A stretch of DNA of 34,804 bases from an uncultured Deferribacterales bacterium (GTDB lineage Bacteria > Chrysiogenota > Deferribacteres > Deferribacterales > Mucispirillaceae): the NCBI GenBank assembly GCA_947853665.1, contig CANTXF010000034.1, forward strand, positions 1 through 34,804, in the 5' to 3' direction. The notes under the pieces were generated by a model. That model was given only the letters and a program-made list of their open reading frames with translations, was not told where the DNA came from and searched no databases. Position 1 is the first letter of the stretch; each line of letters begins with the position of its first letter. Positions 8,308 to 14,994 of this stretch are shown piece by piece. The translations under genes and the position numbers were made by a program.

Positions 8308-8959
8308 AACTTTCGTCTATTCTCCGGCAGATTTCCTCCGTTTCTACGGAGCCGTCCAGGCAGACGGTAAACCAGCTTCTTTTATTCATGTGATAACCGG
8401 GAAAATACTTTTTGTTATCTATCAGCCCCGATATTATTTCTGGTTTTGCCCTGAGGTCTATTATTTCCGCAAACCCGCCGCCTTTAAGCCCTATTTTGTC
8501 TCTTGCGGCGCTCAGCAGGATCGCGTACCATTTCTTCGTGTCGTTTCTGCGGAAAACAGCGTTTTTCGGAAACTTTTCCCATAAAAACTCAAGCCTGCCG
8601 CCGTATCTGTCATTTACGTATTCGATAATCCGCCCGGCCTGAGGGCTTTTGAATACCCGGTAATCGTAAAAACTTTCCGCTATATGTTTCAGTTTTTCCT
8701 CGCAGGCCTCTATCAGAGGGCCGACAAAACCGCCGGACGCCCCGGAAGCGTGAATAAGGACGTATTCCTCTCCGCTTTCCGCGTCTATAAGCCGAACTTC
8801 GGGAAGAGAATCTTCTTTTAAAAAAACGTATAATAAAAAGCGTCCCCCGGATAATTCCCCGGTAATTACATACCGGCCGCCCTCCTGTATTATACCGGCC
8901 TTAAAAAGCTTTTCCGCGTTAAGAACCCTGTTTTTAAAAATATTTTCGACGTTCAGCAT
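8291..8959 (-). CDS. MmcQ/YjbR family protein
   Basis: A 222-residue protein of the MmcQ/YjbR family (DUF419-like, DNA-binding fold predicted from structures). The C-terminal half carries the family signature: KNAVFRRNDTKKWYAI, EIIDLRAKPE, FPGYHMNKRSWFTV and LDGSVETEEICRRIDESF. The N-terminal ~100 residues match the longer two-part version of the family. The biochemical role is not known. ATG 8959 begins a single gene downstream of tadA (144-base gap). A TATAAT-like element lies in that gap but I could not find a matching -35. It converges on tag and overlaps it. Confidence 0.8.
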   Translation of the reverse strand: MLNVENIFKNRVLNAEKLFKAGIIQEGGRYVITGELSGGRFLLYVFLKEDSLPEVRLIDAESGEEYVLIHASGASGGFVGPLIEACEEKLKHIAESFYDYRVFKSPQAGRIIEYVNDRYGGRLEFLWEKFPKNAVFRRNDTKKWYAILLSAARDKIGLKGGGFAEIIDLRAKPEIISGLIDNKKYFPGYHMNKRSWFTVCLDGSVETEEICRRIDESFILAV

Positions 8960-9103
8960 TTCTCTTTTTCAGGTTTGCAGTTATTTATTACGCGTCCGCC
9001 ATCTTAAAACCAGGACGGACTGAAACTCCCATTCGCAAAAACGCAGGCTATTATTATACGCCGTAATTGTAGCCGTACCCGCCCGGCGAGGGTGATCAGT
9101 TTT

Positions 9104-9562
9104 TTAATAAGCCGTTTTCCTTAACCCGGAGAAAAAATCTTTCATCATGGCGGCTATTTCCTCACGGCAGACTCCGGAAAGCCATTCCGTCCTATGGTTA
9201 AACGACGGGGTATCGAAAATGCACGCATGGGTAACCACGCCGCCGAATTTAGGCTCCTTCACACCGAAAACCACCCTTGGAATTCTGGCGTGTATTATGG
9301 CGCCAGAGCACATTACGCATGGTTCCGCAGTAACGTACATAACGCTTTCCGTCAGCCGCCAGTCCCCTATATATGCGCAGGCGGCCTCTATCGCCTCTAT
9401 TTCCGCATGGCTTACCGGGCTTTTTTTTTCTTCCTTCCTGTTCCTGCCCCGGCCTATTATCTCACCATTCCTTACGATAACCGCCCCGACGGGAACCTCT
9501 CCCGCTCCCGAGGCAAGGCGGGCTTCCGCTATGGCTTCAGCCATAAAATCCTCGTGATTCAT
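9104..9562 (-). CDS. tadA: tRNA adenosine(34) deaminase TadA
   Basis: Zinc deaminase converting A34 to inosine in the wobble position of tRNA-Arg(ACG). The 152 residues contain the catalytic HAE (52-54) and the zinc motif PCVMC (81-85), with E54 as proton shuttle. The C-terminal segment (F-stretch near FFSGLRK) is typical of tRNA-acting TadA rather than free-cytidine deaminases. ATG overlaps the upstream rsmE stop by 4 bases. It is the last gene of the prmA-phosphatase-rsmE-tadA cluster. I see no clear hairpin terminator after it. Confidence 0.93.
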   Translation of the reverse strand: MNHEDFMAEAIAEARLASGAGEVPVGAVIVRNGEIIGRGRNRKEEKKSPVSHAEIEAIEAACAYIGDWRLTESVMYVTAEPCVMCSGAIIHARIPRVVFGVKEPKFGGVVTHACIFDTPSFNHRTEWLSGVCREEIAAMMKDFFSGLRKTAY

Positions 9563-10251
9563 GAAAGCCCTATCCTTACCATGCCGGCAAAAAGCACGGC
9601 CGCAGTTTCCGCCTTAAGCACGCAGTTTAAAGGAGTGTAAGCCCTGAAACCTTTTTCCGTAAGCATTACCGTTTCCTTCTCCGTAAAGCCTCCCTCCGGG
9701 CCTATTATAATGCCCACGTTTCTGGCTATACGGTCGGGAAAGGATTTTTCGCCCGCCCTTTCGTGAAAAAGCAGGCAGCTTTCGTGCTCCGCCTTTATTT
9801 CAGAAATATTTTTAGCTTCGGTAATCTCCGGCAGGAATTCGTTTTCGCTTTGCAGGGCCGCGTCCCTTACGATGGCTCCGAATCTTACAAAAGCGTTGTC
9901 TTTAAGAGAATTAAGACTTCTGGCCGATATTACGGGCACAATCCGCGTAACGCCCAGCTCGGCGTATTTTTCTACCATCCGGTCCATATATTCGCGCTTA
10001 GTCAGGCACTGATAAACAGTAAAGTCATATTCGGGACGAACGGCGGCCCTTACCGAATCCACACGCACAAGCACGTTTTTTTTACCTACGGAGGCTATAA
10101 CGCCCTCCGCAAGGGACGTTTCGGAAAGCAGCTCCACCCTGTCCCCGCTCTGGGCGCGCAAAACGGTTTTAAGCCTGCGGGCTTCGTCCTCCGGCAGCTC
10201 TATAACGCCGGAAAGGGCTCCGGAATAAAATATACGCTTCAATCCGTGCAT
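9559..10251 (-). CDS. rsmE: 16S rRNA (uracil-1498-N3)-methyltransferase RsmE
   Basis: SPOUT-class methyltransferase for U1498 of 16S rRNA. The 230 residues have an N-terminal PUA-like domain (ALSGVIELPEDEARRLKTVLR, RVELL) and the C-terminal knotted domain with IIGPEGGFTEKE and LKAETAAV, which form the SAM-binding knot. The start overlaps the phosphatase gene by 13 bases and the end overlaps tadA by 4, so translation of the cluster is probably coupled. PrmA two genes upstream is also a translation-apparatus methyltransferase. Confidence 0.93.
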   Translation of the reverse strand: MHGLKRIFYSGALSGVIELPEDEARRLKTVLRAQSGDRVELLSETSLAEGVIASVGKKNVLVRVDSVRAAVRPEYDFTVYQCLTKREYMDRMVEKYAELGVTRIVPVISARSLNSLKDNAFVRFGAIVRDAALQSENEFLPEITEAKNISEIKAEHESCLLFHERAGEKSFPDRIARNVGIIIGPEGGFTEKETVMLTEKGFRAYTPLNCVLKAETAAVLFAGMVRIGLS

Positions 10252-11000
10252 TTTACCGTCTCGAATTCGTATTTTCCCGTATGGTCGATAAGCATGGCGG
10301 TAAGAGCGCCTCCGTAAACGCAGCCAGTATCTATGTCGATATTTATTACAGCACCTTTTTTATCCTTTCTTACGAGAGGCTTCTTATCCCCGCCCCTGTT
10401 CGTAAAAAGCGGTATATGGCCGTGAACCGTTATATAGTTGAAATAAGGCCTGTCGAATTTCATTATCTCCCTGCTCCATAAAAACGGATGGCGTATAGCT
10501 CTTTCTCTGAAAGAACAGTAATCGTACTGGTTTTCCGGCGCCACTCCGTTAAACGCCGCGCCCGCGTGGGAAAAAAAGAATTTGACGCCGCCCGCGGTCT
10601 CCTCCGCGTAATCTCTGGAGGATTCTATAAAAGACATATAAGGAGCGAAATAATGAAAAACGTCCTCTCTCGAAATATCCGTCACATCCGACACGAGACC
10701 GCCCGAAAAAGACCTTATGGCGGAAAGGCCGATGCGCTCCTGCCATTTATAGTCGGGATAGCGGCCTTCTCCCCGGACATAATCTATGAGCATATCCTCG
10801 TGGTTGCCCCTTAGGAGGAGGACGTTAAAATCATTGGCAAGCCCCAGCAGCAGTTTCGTAACCTCTAGGGAGCTTTTGCCTCTGTCAACAAAATCGCCCA
10901 GTATAAAAAACCTGGAAACGTCGCACTTTCTAAGCACGGAATTTATAAGGGCGTCCAGGCTTTTTACGCACCCGTGAATGTCACCTATCGCGGCTATCAT
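10239..11000 (-). CDS. Calcineurin-like serine/threonine phosphatase
   Basis: A 253-residue metallophosphoesterase of the PPP type. The metal-ligand motifs are GDIHG (6-10), GDFVDRG (35-41) and RGNHE (64-68), with later histidines in FFSHAG and TVHGH. Such proteins are protein phosphatases or diadenosine-tetraphosphate hydrolases (ApaH-like); sequence alone does not separate them, although the short length and bacterial context fit the PrpA/PrpE group. It lies between prmA and rsmE with overlaps of 20 and 13 bases, suggesting tight co-expression with translation-modification genes. Confidence 0.85.
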   Translation of the reverse strand: MIAAIGDIHGCVKSLDALINSVLRKCDVSRFFILGDFVDRGKSSLEVTKLLLGLANDFNVLLLRGNHEDMLIDYVRGEGRYPDYKWQERIGLSAIRSFSGGLVSDVTDISREDVFHYFAPYMSFIESSRDYAEETAGGVKFFFSHAGAAFNGVAPENQYDYCSFRERAIRHPFLWSREIMKFDRPYFNYITVHGHIPLFTNRGGDKKPLVRKDKKGAVINIDIDTGCVYGGALTAMLIDHTGKYEFETVKCTD

Positions 11001-11775
11001 TTACAAGCCTCGCTCCTGTCCATTCGTCCGCCTCGAGTACGGCCTCTACCCTCCAGCCGGGAGGCGTAAGCCTTTCTATAACCCCGTCGAACTCGCTCCT
11101 CAGTATGCCCGAATATATAATATACCTGCCTGCCGCCGCGGCGATCTCGTCTTTTATGGAAAGCAGTACGCTAGATATTATATTGGCGCATACCGCGTCG
11201 AACTTCACGCCGCATTTAAGGCTGGAAGTATCGCCCGCCCAAGGGTATACGTTTTTCACACCGTTATTCGCAATATTTTCGGCGCAGTTCGGCAAAGCCG
11301 CCGGGTCCGAATCGAAAGCCCAAACCCTTTCCGCTCCCATAAGGGAAGCCGCGATTGAAAGTATACCACTGCCTGTGCCAATATCCAGCACGGAAGCTCC
11401 GGCGCAGACAGGCTCCAAAAGCCCGGCTGCGATTCTTGTGGTGCCGTGGGTTCCAGTTCCGAAAGCCATAGACGGGTTTATAAGAACCGTTTTTCTGCCG
11501 TCGGAAAAGGTTTTGGGTTCGAAAATAAAATATACCGACCTGCAGAGCCAGCCCTCTTTTATAAACTCCTTCCATTTATCGCGCCAGCCTGTTTCCTCAA
11601 CGTTTTTTGAAGTAAATCCCACGCCGAAGGCGGAGAAAAAATCATCCATATTGTCGGACGCGTAAACAAGATACGTAACTTCGCCTTTGAATTCTTCCGC
11701 CGCCACAAAGGCGCCCATTTCGTCCAAAATTTCCGAAAGCCTTTCAGGAAGGCCGTTAAGTCTGTACTCGATCAT
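10981..11775 (-). CDS. prmA: Ribosomal protein L11 methyltransferase
   Basis: Class I SAM methyltransferase that methylates ribosomal protein L11. It is 264 residues. The family-specific loop FGTGTHGTT (105-113), SAM motif I LDIGTGSGILS (130-140), and acidic FDSDP (154-158) are clear, and CANI matches the AN[IL] substrate motif. The N-terminal ~80 residues form the ferredoxin-like L11-binding domain. First gene of the minus-strand cluster. No Shine-Dalgarno is seen, and a promoter lies so close (11783-11811) that the mRNA may be leaderless. Confidence 0.9.
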   Translation of the reverse strand: MIEYRLNGLPERLSEILDEMGAFVAAEEFKGEVTYLVYASDNMDDFFSAFGVGFTSKNVEETGWRDKWKEFIKEGWLCRSVYFIFEPKTFSDGRKTVLINPSMAFGTGTHGTTRIAAGLLEPVCAGASVLDIGTGSGILSIAASLMGAERVWAFDSDPAALPNCAENIANNGVKNVYPWAGDTSSLKCGVKFDAVCANIISSVLLSIKDEIAAAAGRYIIYSGILRSEFDGVIERLTPPGWRVEAVLEADEWTGARLVNDSRDR

Positions 11776-11782
11776 GGCAAGG

Positions 11783-11811
11783 ATTATTACACAAGACTTG
11801 AAAACTTACAA
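11783..11811 (-). promoter_or_regulatory. Promoter of the prmA cluster
   Basis: On the minus strand TTGTAA (11811-11806), 17 bases, then AATAAT (11788-11783). The predicted start point falls at or just before the prmA ATG (11775). It interleaves with a plus-strand promoter on the same DNA. Confidence 0.45.
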
Positions 11812-11827
11812 CGTATTATGCGATAAT
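11798..11827 (+). promoter_or_regulatory. Promoter of the RluA-type gene
   Basis: TTGAAA (11798-11803), 18 bases, then GATAAT (11822-11827). ATG 11836 is only 8 bases beyond the -10 and no Shine-Dalgarno precedes it, so the transcript would start at or next to the initiation codon. Confidence 0.45.
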
Positions 11828-11835
11828 TTCCTTCT

Positions 11836-12576
11836 ATGAGAATAAGCGCACGCCTGGCAAAACTTTATCCCCTTTCACGCAGAGCCGCTAAAGAAGCCAT
11901 CGCCTGCGGCCTCGTGACCCTGGACGGGAAAACCGTGCTGAAAGACGCCGATTCCGACGGAGTCCTGGAATATAACGGAGAAATATTAAAGCCGTCTTTT
12001 CTGCCGGAAGATTACCTGATATTAAAAAATAACGACTTGGTTTTCATATATAAGCCTCCTTTCATGCACTCCGACAGGCAGCGGCCTTCGGACGGTCTTA
12101 CAGTAAGCGATATAATGGAAAAATTCCCCGGATACGAAAGTATATCCCGTCTGGACTTTGAAACGGACGGGATCATAGGGGCCGTCAGAAAGGGGCTTAA
12201 AATAAACGGACTGAAAAAACGTTATCTGGCCGTGGTTTCCGGCAGCTTTCCTGAAACTGTCGCCGCGGCCTGGTCCGTGGACGCGGATAATAGGCGCAGG
12301 GTGCGCATTGTGGAGGACGGCGGCGGGAACCCGGTTTTAATGAAAAAATTAAAAGAAAAAAACGGCCTTTCCCTTATAGAAGCGACTCTCGAAAAAGCAG
12401 CGCGGCATCAGATAAGAGCTTTCTGCGCCCATTCCGGCCACCCCATACTGGGAGATAAAATATACGGCGGCATGGAATTTCACCGACTGTGCCTCCACTG
12501 CGAAAGGGTAACGATAAACGGTATTACGGCGGATTCCGGCGATTTCGGGCGAAAATTCGCGGCAATTATTGATTAA
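11836..12576 (+). CDS. RluA-family pseudouridine synthase
   Basis: Isomerises uridine to pseudouridine in rRNA or tRNA. The 246 residues have an N-terminal S4-like RNA-binding segment (about 1-45), then the catalytic motif SRLDFETDG with the invariant aspartate D107. Family members usually have HRLDxxTSG, so H to S and S to D are departures around the active site. KPPFMHSD and ARHQIRAFCAHSGHPILGD are the other family blocks. Target site cannot be assigned (RluA, RluC, RluD and TruC are all possible). Overall it is shorter than RluD. It is monocistronic or reads into the strong promoter at its own 3' end. Confidence 0.85.
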   Translation: MRISARLAKLYPLSRRAAKEAIACGLVTLDGKTVLKDADSDGVLEYNGEILKPSFLPEDYLILKNNDLVFIYKPPFMHSDRQRPSDGLTVSDIMEKFPGYESISRLDFETDGIIGAVRKGLKINGLKKRYLAVVSGSFPETVAAAWSVDADNRRRVRIVEDGGGNPVLMKKLKEKNGLSLIEATLEKAARHQIRAFCAHSGHPILGDKIYGGMEFHRLCLHCERVTINGITADSGDFGRKFAAIID

Positions 12577-12597
12577 CTCGAAGTTATGCATTATAAT
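12569..12597 (+). promoter_or_regulatory. Near-consensus sigma70 promoter for the trm112-nnr-tsaE-valS operon
   Basis: TTGATT (12569-12574), 17-base spacer, TATAAT (12592-12597). The -35 lies in the last codons of the RluA-type gene. Predicted start near 12604, giving a leader of about 20 bases before ATG 12627. It is the best promoter match in the window. Confidence 0.7.
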
Positions 12598-12626
12598 AAA
12601 GGGATAAAAACCGGCGGTAACGAAAA

Positions 12627-12809
12627 ATGATAAAAGAAGAACTTTTGGAAGTCCTCGCCTGTCCCAAATGCAGGCAAAGCGTAAGGTTATCAAAGGATAA
12701 CCTATATATAGTCTGCGACGGCTGCGGCCTCCTTTACGAAATAAAGGACGACATACCCGTTATGCTTATAGACAGCGCCATTCCCTCGGAAAACACAGAG
12801 AAACTTTAA
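12627..12809 (+). CDS. Trm112 family zinc protein
   Basis: A 60-residue protein of the Trm112 / UPF0434 family. The four zinc ligands are C12, C15, C30 and C33, in LACPKC and VCDGCG, and the C-terminal DDIPVML is conserved. In eukaryotes Trm112 is an activating subunit of several tRNA/rRNA/protein methyltransferases; in bacteria the partner is generally unknown. It is the first gene behind the strong promoter, 1 base before nnr. Being located near prmA and rsmE is suggestive only. Confidence 0.88.
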   Translation: MIKEELLEVLACPKCRQSVRLSKDNLYIVCDGCGLLYEIKDDIPVMLIDSAIPSENTEKL

Positions 12810-12810
12810 A

Positions 12811-14313
12811 ATGCGTATCCTTTCCTCCTCCGAAATATCGTATATTGAAAAAAGAGCTTCGGAAGAAACCGGCATACCGGAAATAATACTTATGGAAAAC
12901 GCCGCTTCAGCCGTTTACCGGGAAATCTCCCTCATGGAAAAACGGCCGGAGAAAGCCGCAGTATTGTGCGGGCGCGGCAATAACGGAGGGGACGGGTTCG
13001 CCTGCGCAAGAAAGCTTATTGCTTCGGGCGTTGAAACGACGGTTTTTCACCCGGCGGATACGGGAGCGTTCCCGCCTGCCGCGGCAATAAACTATAAAAT
13101 ACTGAAAAATTCCGGAGCGGACTTAAGGCCCTTTGAAAAGCCTTACGATTTTTCGGGATATGATCTGATAATAGACGCCCTTTTCGGAACCGGCCTGAAA
13201 CGTCCTCTCGATGGCCAATATAAAGAAATAACGGAGGCCGCGAACATGGCCGGGGGCTTTAAGCTGGCCGTGGATATTCCCTCCGGCCTTTCGGCCGACA
13301 GCACCGGCGTCCCGGGGGCGGTTTTCAGGGCGGATATGACGGTAACCTTTACCGCCATGAAAATATGCCAGACAATGTATCCGGCCAGAGCCTTCTGCGG
13401 AAAAGTAATAACGGAAAACATAACATTGCCGGAAAAGCTCTTTCCGGAAGGCCCGAAAACGGTATTTTCATCGAGAGACGCTCTGCCGGAAATAAAAAAG
13501 CGGCTCCCCGACACCCATAAAGGCGACTACGGCCACGCGGCAGTAATAGGCGGTTCCTCCGGCAAAACGGGAGCGGCCTATCTGGCGTCTCTGGCCGCCC
13601 TGAAATCCGGAGCGGGGCTCGTAACGGCGGTTTACCCTTCAGAGGGCGGAGCGTACTTCGCCCAGGCTCCTGAAATAATGACGCTGCCTGTAAACTGCGG
13701 CCCCTGCTTTACGGAGAAAGACGCGGAAAGCGCGGCCCGCTTCATAAACGAAAACAGAATATCCGTCCTTTGCCTGGGCTGCGGCATAGGCGGAAGCGGC
13801 GAAACAGCCTCTTTCGTCAAAAAGCTGATACGCCTTATAGATAAGCCGCTGATAATAGACGCGGACGGGATAAACGCCCTTGACGAAAAAGACTTGGAAA
13901 CCATAAGAGGCAGGGCCGTGGTTACTCCCCATCTGGGAGAATTTTCCCGGCTTTCCGGCATGAGCGTTGAGGAAATAAAAGAAGGCCGCCCGGAAACAGC
14001 CAGAAATTTCGCCTTTCGTCACGGAATTACCCTTGTGCTTAAATCCGCGGAAACGGTAATAGCCTCCCCGGACGGAAGCGTAACGATAGCCTCTTACGGA
14101 ACGCCGGCCCTTGCAAAAGGCGGAAGCGGCGACTGTCTGGCGGGGATAATAACGGGCCTTATGGCCGCGGGCATGGGAGCAGAGGAAAGCGCCGAGCTTG
14201 CCTGCTTCCTGCTGGGAGAAAGCGCGAAACTGGCGGAGGAAAAAAACGGCGAAAACTCCGTGCTTGCCACGGACGTGATAAACCTTATCGGAGCGGCTTT
14301 CAATGGGCTTTAA
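12811..14313 (+). CDS. nnr: Bifunctional NAD(P)H-hydrate repair enzyme (epimerase and dehydratase)
   Basis: Repairs hydrated NAD(P)H. The N-terminal NnrE epimerase domain (about 1-215) shows CGRGNNGGDGFACA (about 53-66), DALFGTGL and DIPSGLSADSTG. The C-terminal ADP/ATP-dependent dehydratase domain (about 225-500) shows GGSSGKTGAAYLAS, GCGIGG, VVTPHLGEFSRL and AKGGSGDCLAGII (from about 434). At 500 residues it is a normal full-length fusion. The start is 1 base after the trm112 stop and the 3' end overlaps tsaE by 11 bases. The nnr-tsaE adjacency is common in bacteria. Confidence 0.94.
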   Translation: MRILSSSEISYIEKRASEETGIPEIILMENAASAVYREISLMEKRPEKAAVLCGRGNNGGDGFACARKLIASGVETTVFHPADTGAFPPAAAINYKILKNSGADLRPFEKPYDFSGYDLIIDALFGTGLKRPLDGQYKEITEAANMAGGFKLAVDIPSGLSADSTGVPGAVFRADMTVTFTAMKICQTMYPARAFCGKVITENITLPEKLFPEGPKTVFSSRDALPEIKKRLPDTHKGDYGHAAVIGGSSGKTGAAYLASLAALKSGAGLVTAVYPSEGGAYFAQAPEIMTLPVNCGPCFTEKDAESAARFINENRISVLCLGCGIGGSGETASFVKKLIRLIDKPLIIDADGINALDEKDLETIRGRAVVTPHLGEFSRLSGMSVEEIKEGRPETARNFAFRHGITLVLKSAETVIASPDGSVTIASYGTPALAKGGSGDCLAGIITGLMAAGMGAEESAELACFLLGESAKLAEEKNGENSVLATDVINLIGAAFNGL

Positions 14314-14722
14314 AAGAACGCTTGAAAGCGAAAGGGATATGGAAGCTATCGCCTGCGAGCTATCAGAAAGCCTTAAAGGCAAAAAGATACTTCTTAACGG
14401 AGAACTGGGAGCCGGAAAAACGACTTTCGTAAAATATCTTGCCGCCCATATGGGTTTTTCCGGCGATATATCCAGCCCAACCTTCTCCATAGCCAACAGT
14501 TATTCCTGCAAAGAAGGCAGGATAATACACTTTGACCTTTACCGCCTTGAAACGGAGGAAGAGCTTGAGGCCACAGGATTTTACGAAATGATAGCCGACC
14601 CGGAAGCCACCGCCGTGGTGGAATGGGCGGAGAAATTCGACCTGGCCCCTTATATAGGAAGCCATGTAAGCATAACAATAAGGGCGCTGCCCGGCGGCGC
14701 CAGAGAATTTGAAATGGAATAA
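14303..14722 (+). CDS. tsaE: tRNA threonylcarbamoyladenosine biosynthesis ATPase TsaE
   Basis: ATPase that with TsaB and TsaD makes t6A37 in ANN-decoding tRNAs. The 139 residues contain P-loop GELGAGKTT (33-41), SSPTF (57-61) and HFDLYRL (76-82), the hallmarks of the YjeE family. VVEWAEKF near the C-terminus is the usual WxE motif. TsaB and TsaD are not in the window. Overlaps the nnr stop by 11 bases. Confidence 0.94.
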   Translation: MGFKRTLESERDMEAIACELSESLKGKKILLNGELGAGKTTFVKYLAAHMGFSGDISSPTFSIANSYSCKEGRIIHFDLYRLETEEELEATGFYEMIADPEATAVVEWAEKFDLAPYIGSHVSITIRALPGGAREFEME

Positions 14723-14726
14723 AGAA

Positions 14727-14981
14727 ATGTCCAGAAATTTAAAGATAACGACAGAATTATCCGGGAATAGAGAAAAAGCGGAAGCCGTAAAGGATTCCCT
14801 TGAAAACCTCAGCCTGTACCTGAACGAAATAGAAAGAATAATAAATATGGCTCCGGGCGAAGCTACGGAAGAGGAAAAAAAATACAAGCTTCAGATACTG
14901 GAACGGCATATAGCCGATATGAACGACCTTTTCAGGCTCATATCGGGCGAAGGCAAACGCGGAAATATTACATTATCATAA
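14727..14981 (+). CDS. Small hypothetical helical protein
   Basis: An 84-residue protein that I do not recognise. It is charged, has no cysteine and no membrane segment, and looks almost entirely helical, with a run of hydrophobic heptad positions (SLENLSLYLNEIERI and ILERHIADMNDLF) suggesting a coiled coil or dimeric helical hairpin. I start at ATG 14727, preceded by GGAATAAAG; an in-frame TTG at 14709 would overlap tsaE. It lies 4 bases after tsaE and 13 before valS, so it belongs to the operon. The codon style matches its neighbours, supporting a real gene. Confidence 0.6.
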   Translation: MSRNLKITTELSGNREKAEAVKDSLENLSLYLNEIERIINMAPGEATEEEKKYKLQILERHIADMNDLFRLISGEGKRGNITLS

Positions 14982-14994
14982 ACCGGAGAAAAGA

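Noticed and set aside
13639-14496. Long (285-codon) minus-strand frame across nnr and tsaE
   Set aside because: Long only because the codon bias leaves few stops in that frame. The plus strand has two full enzymes with intact motifs here.
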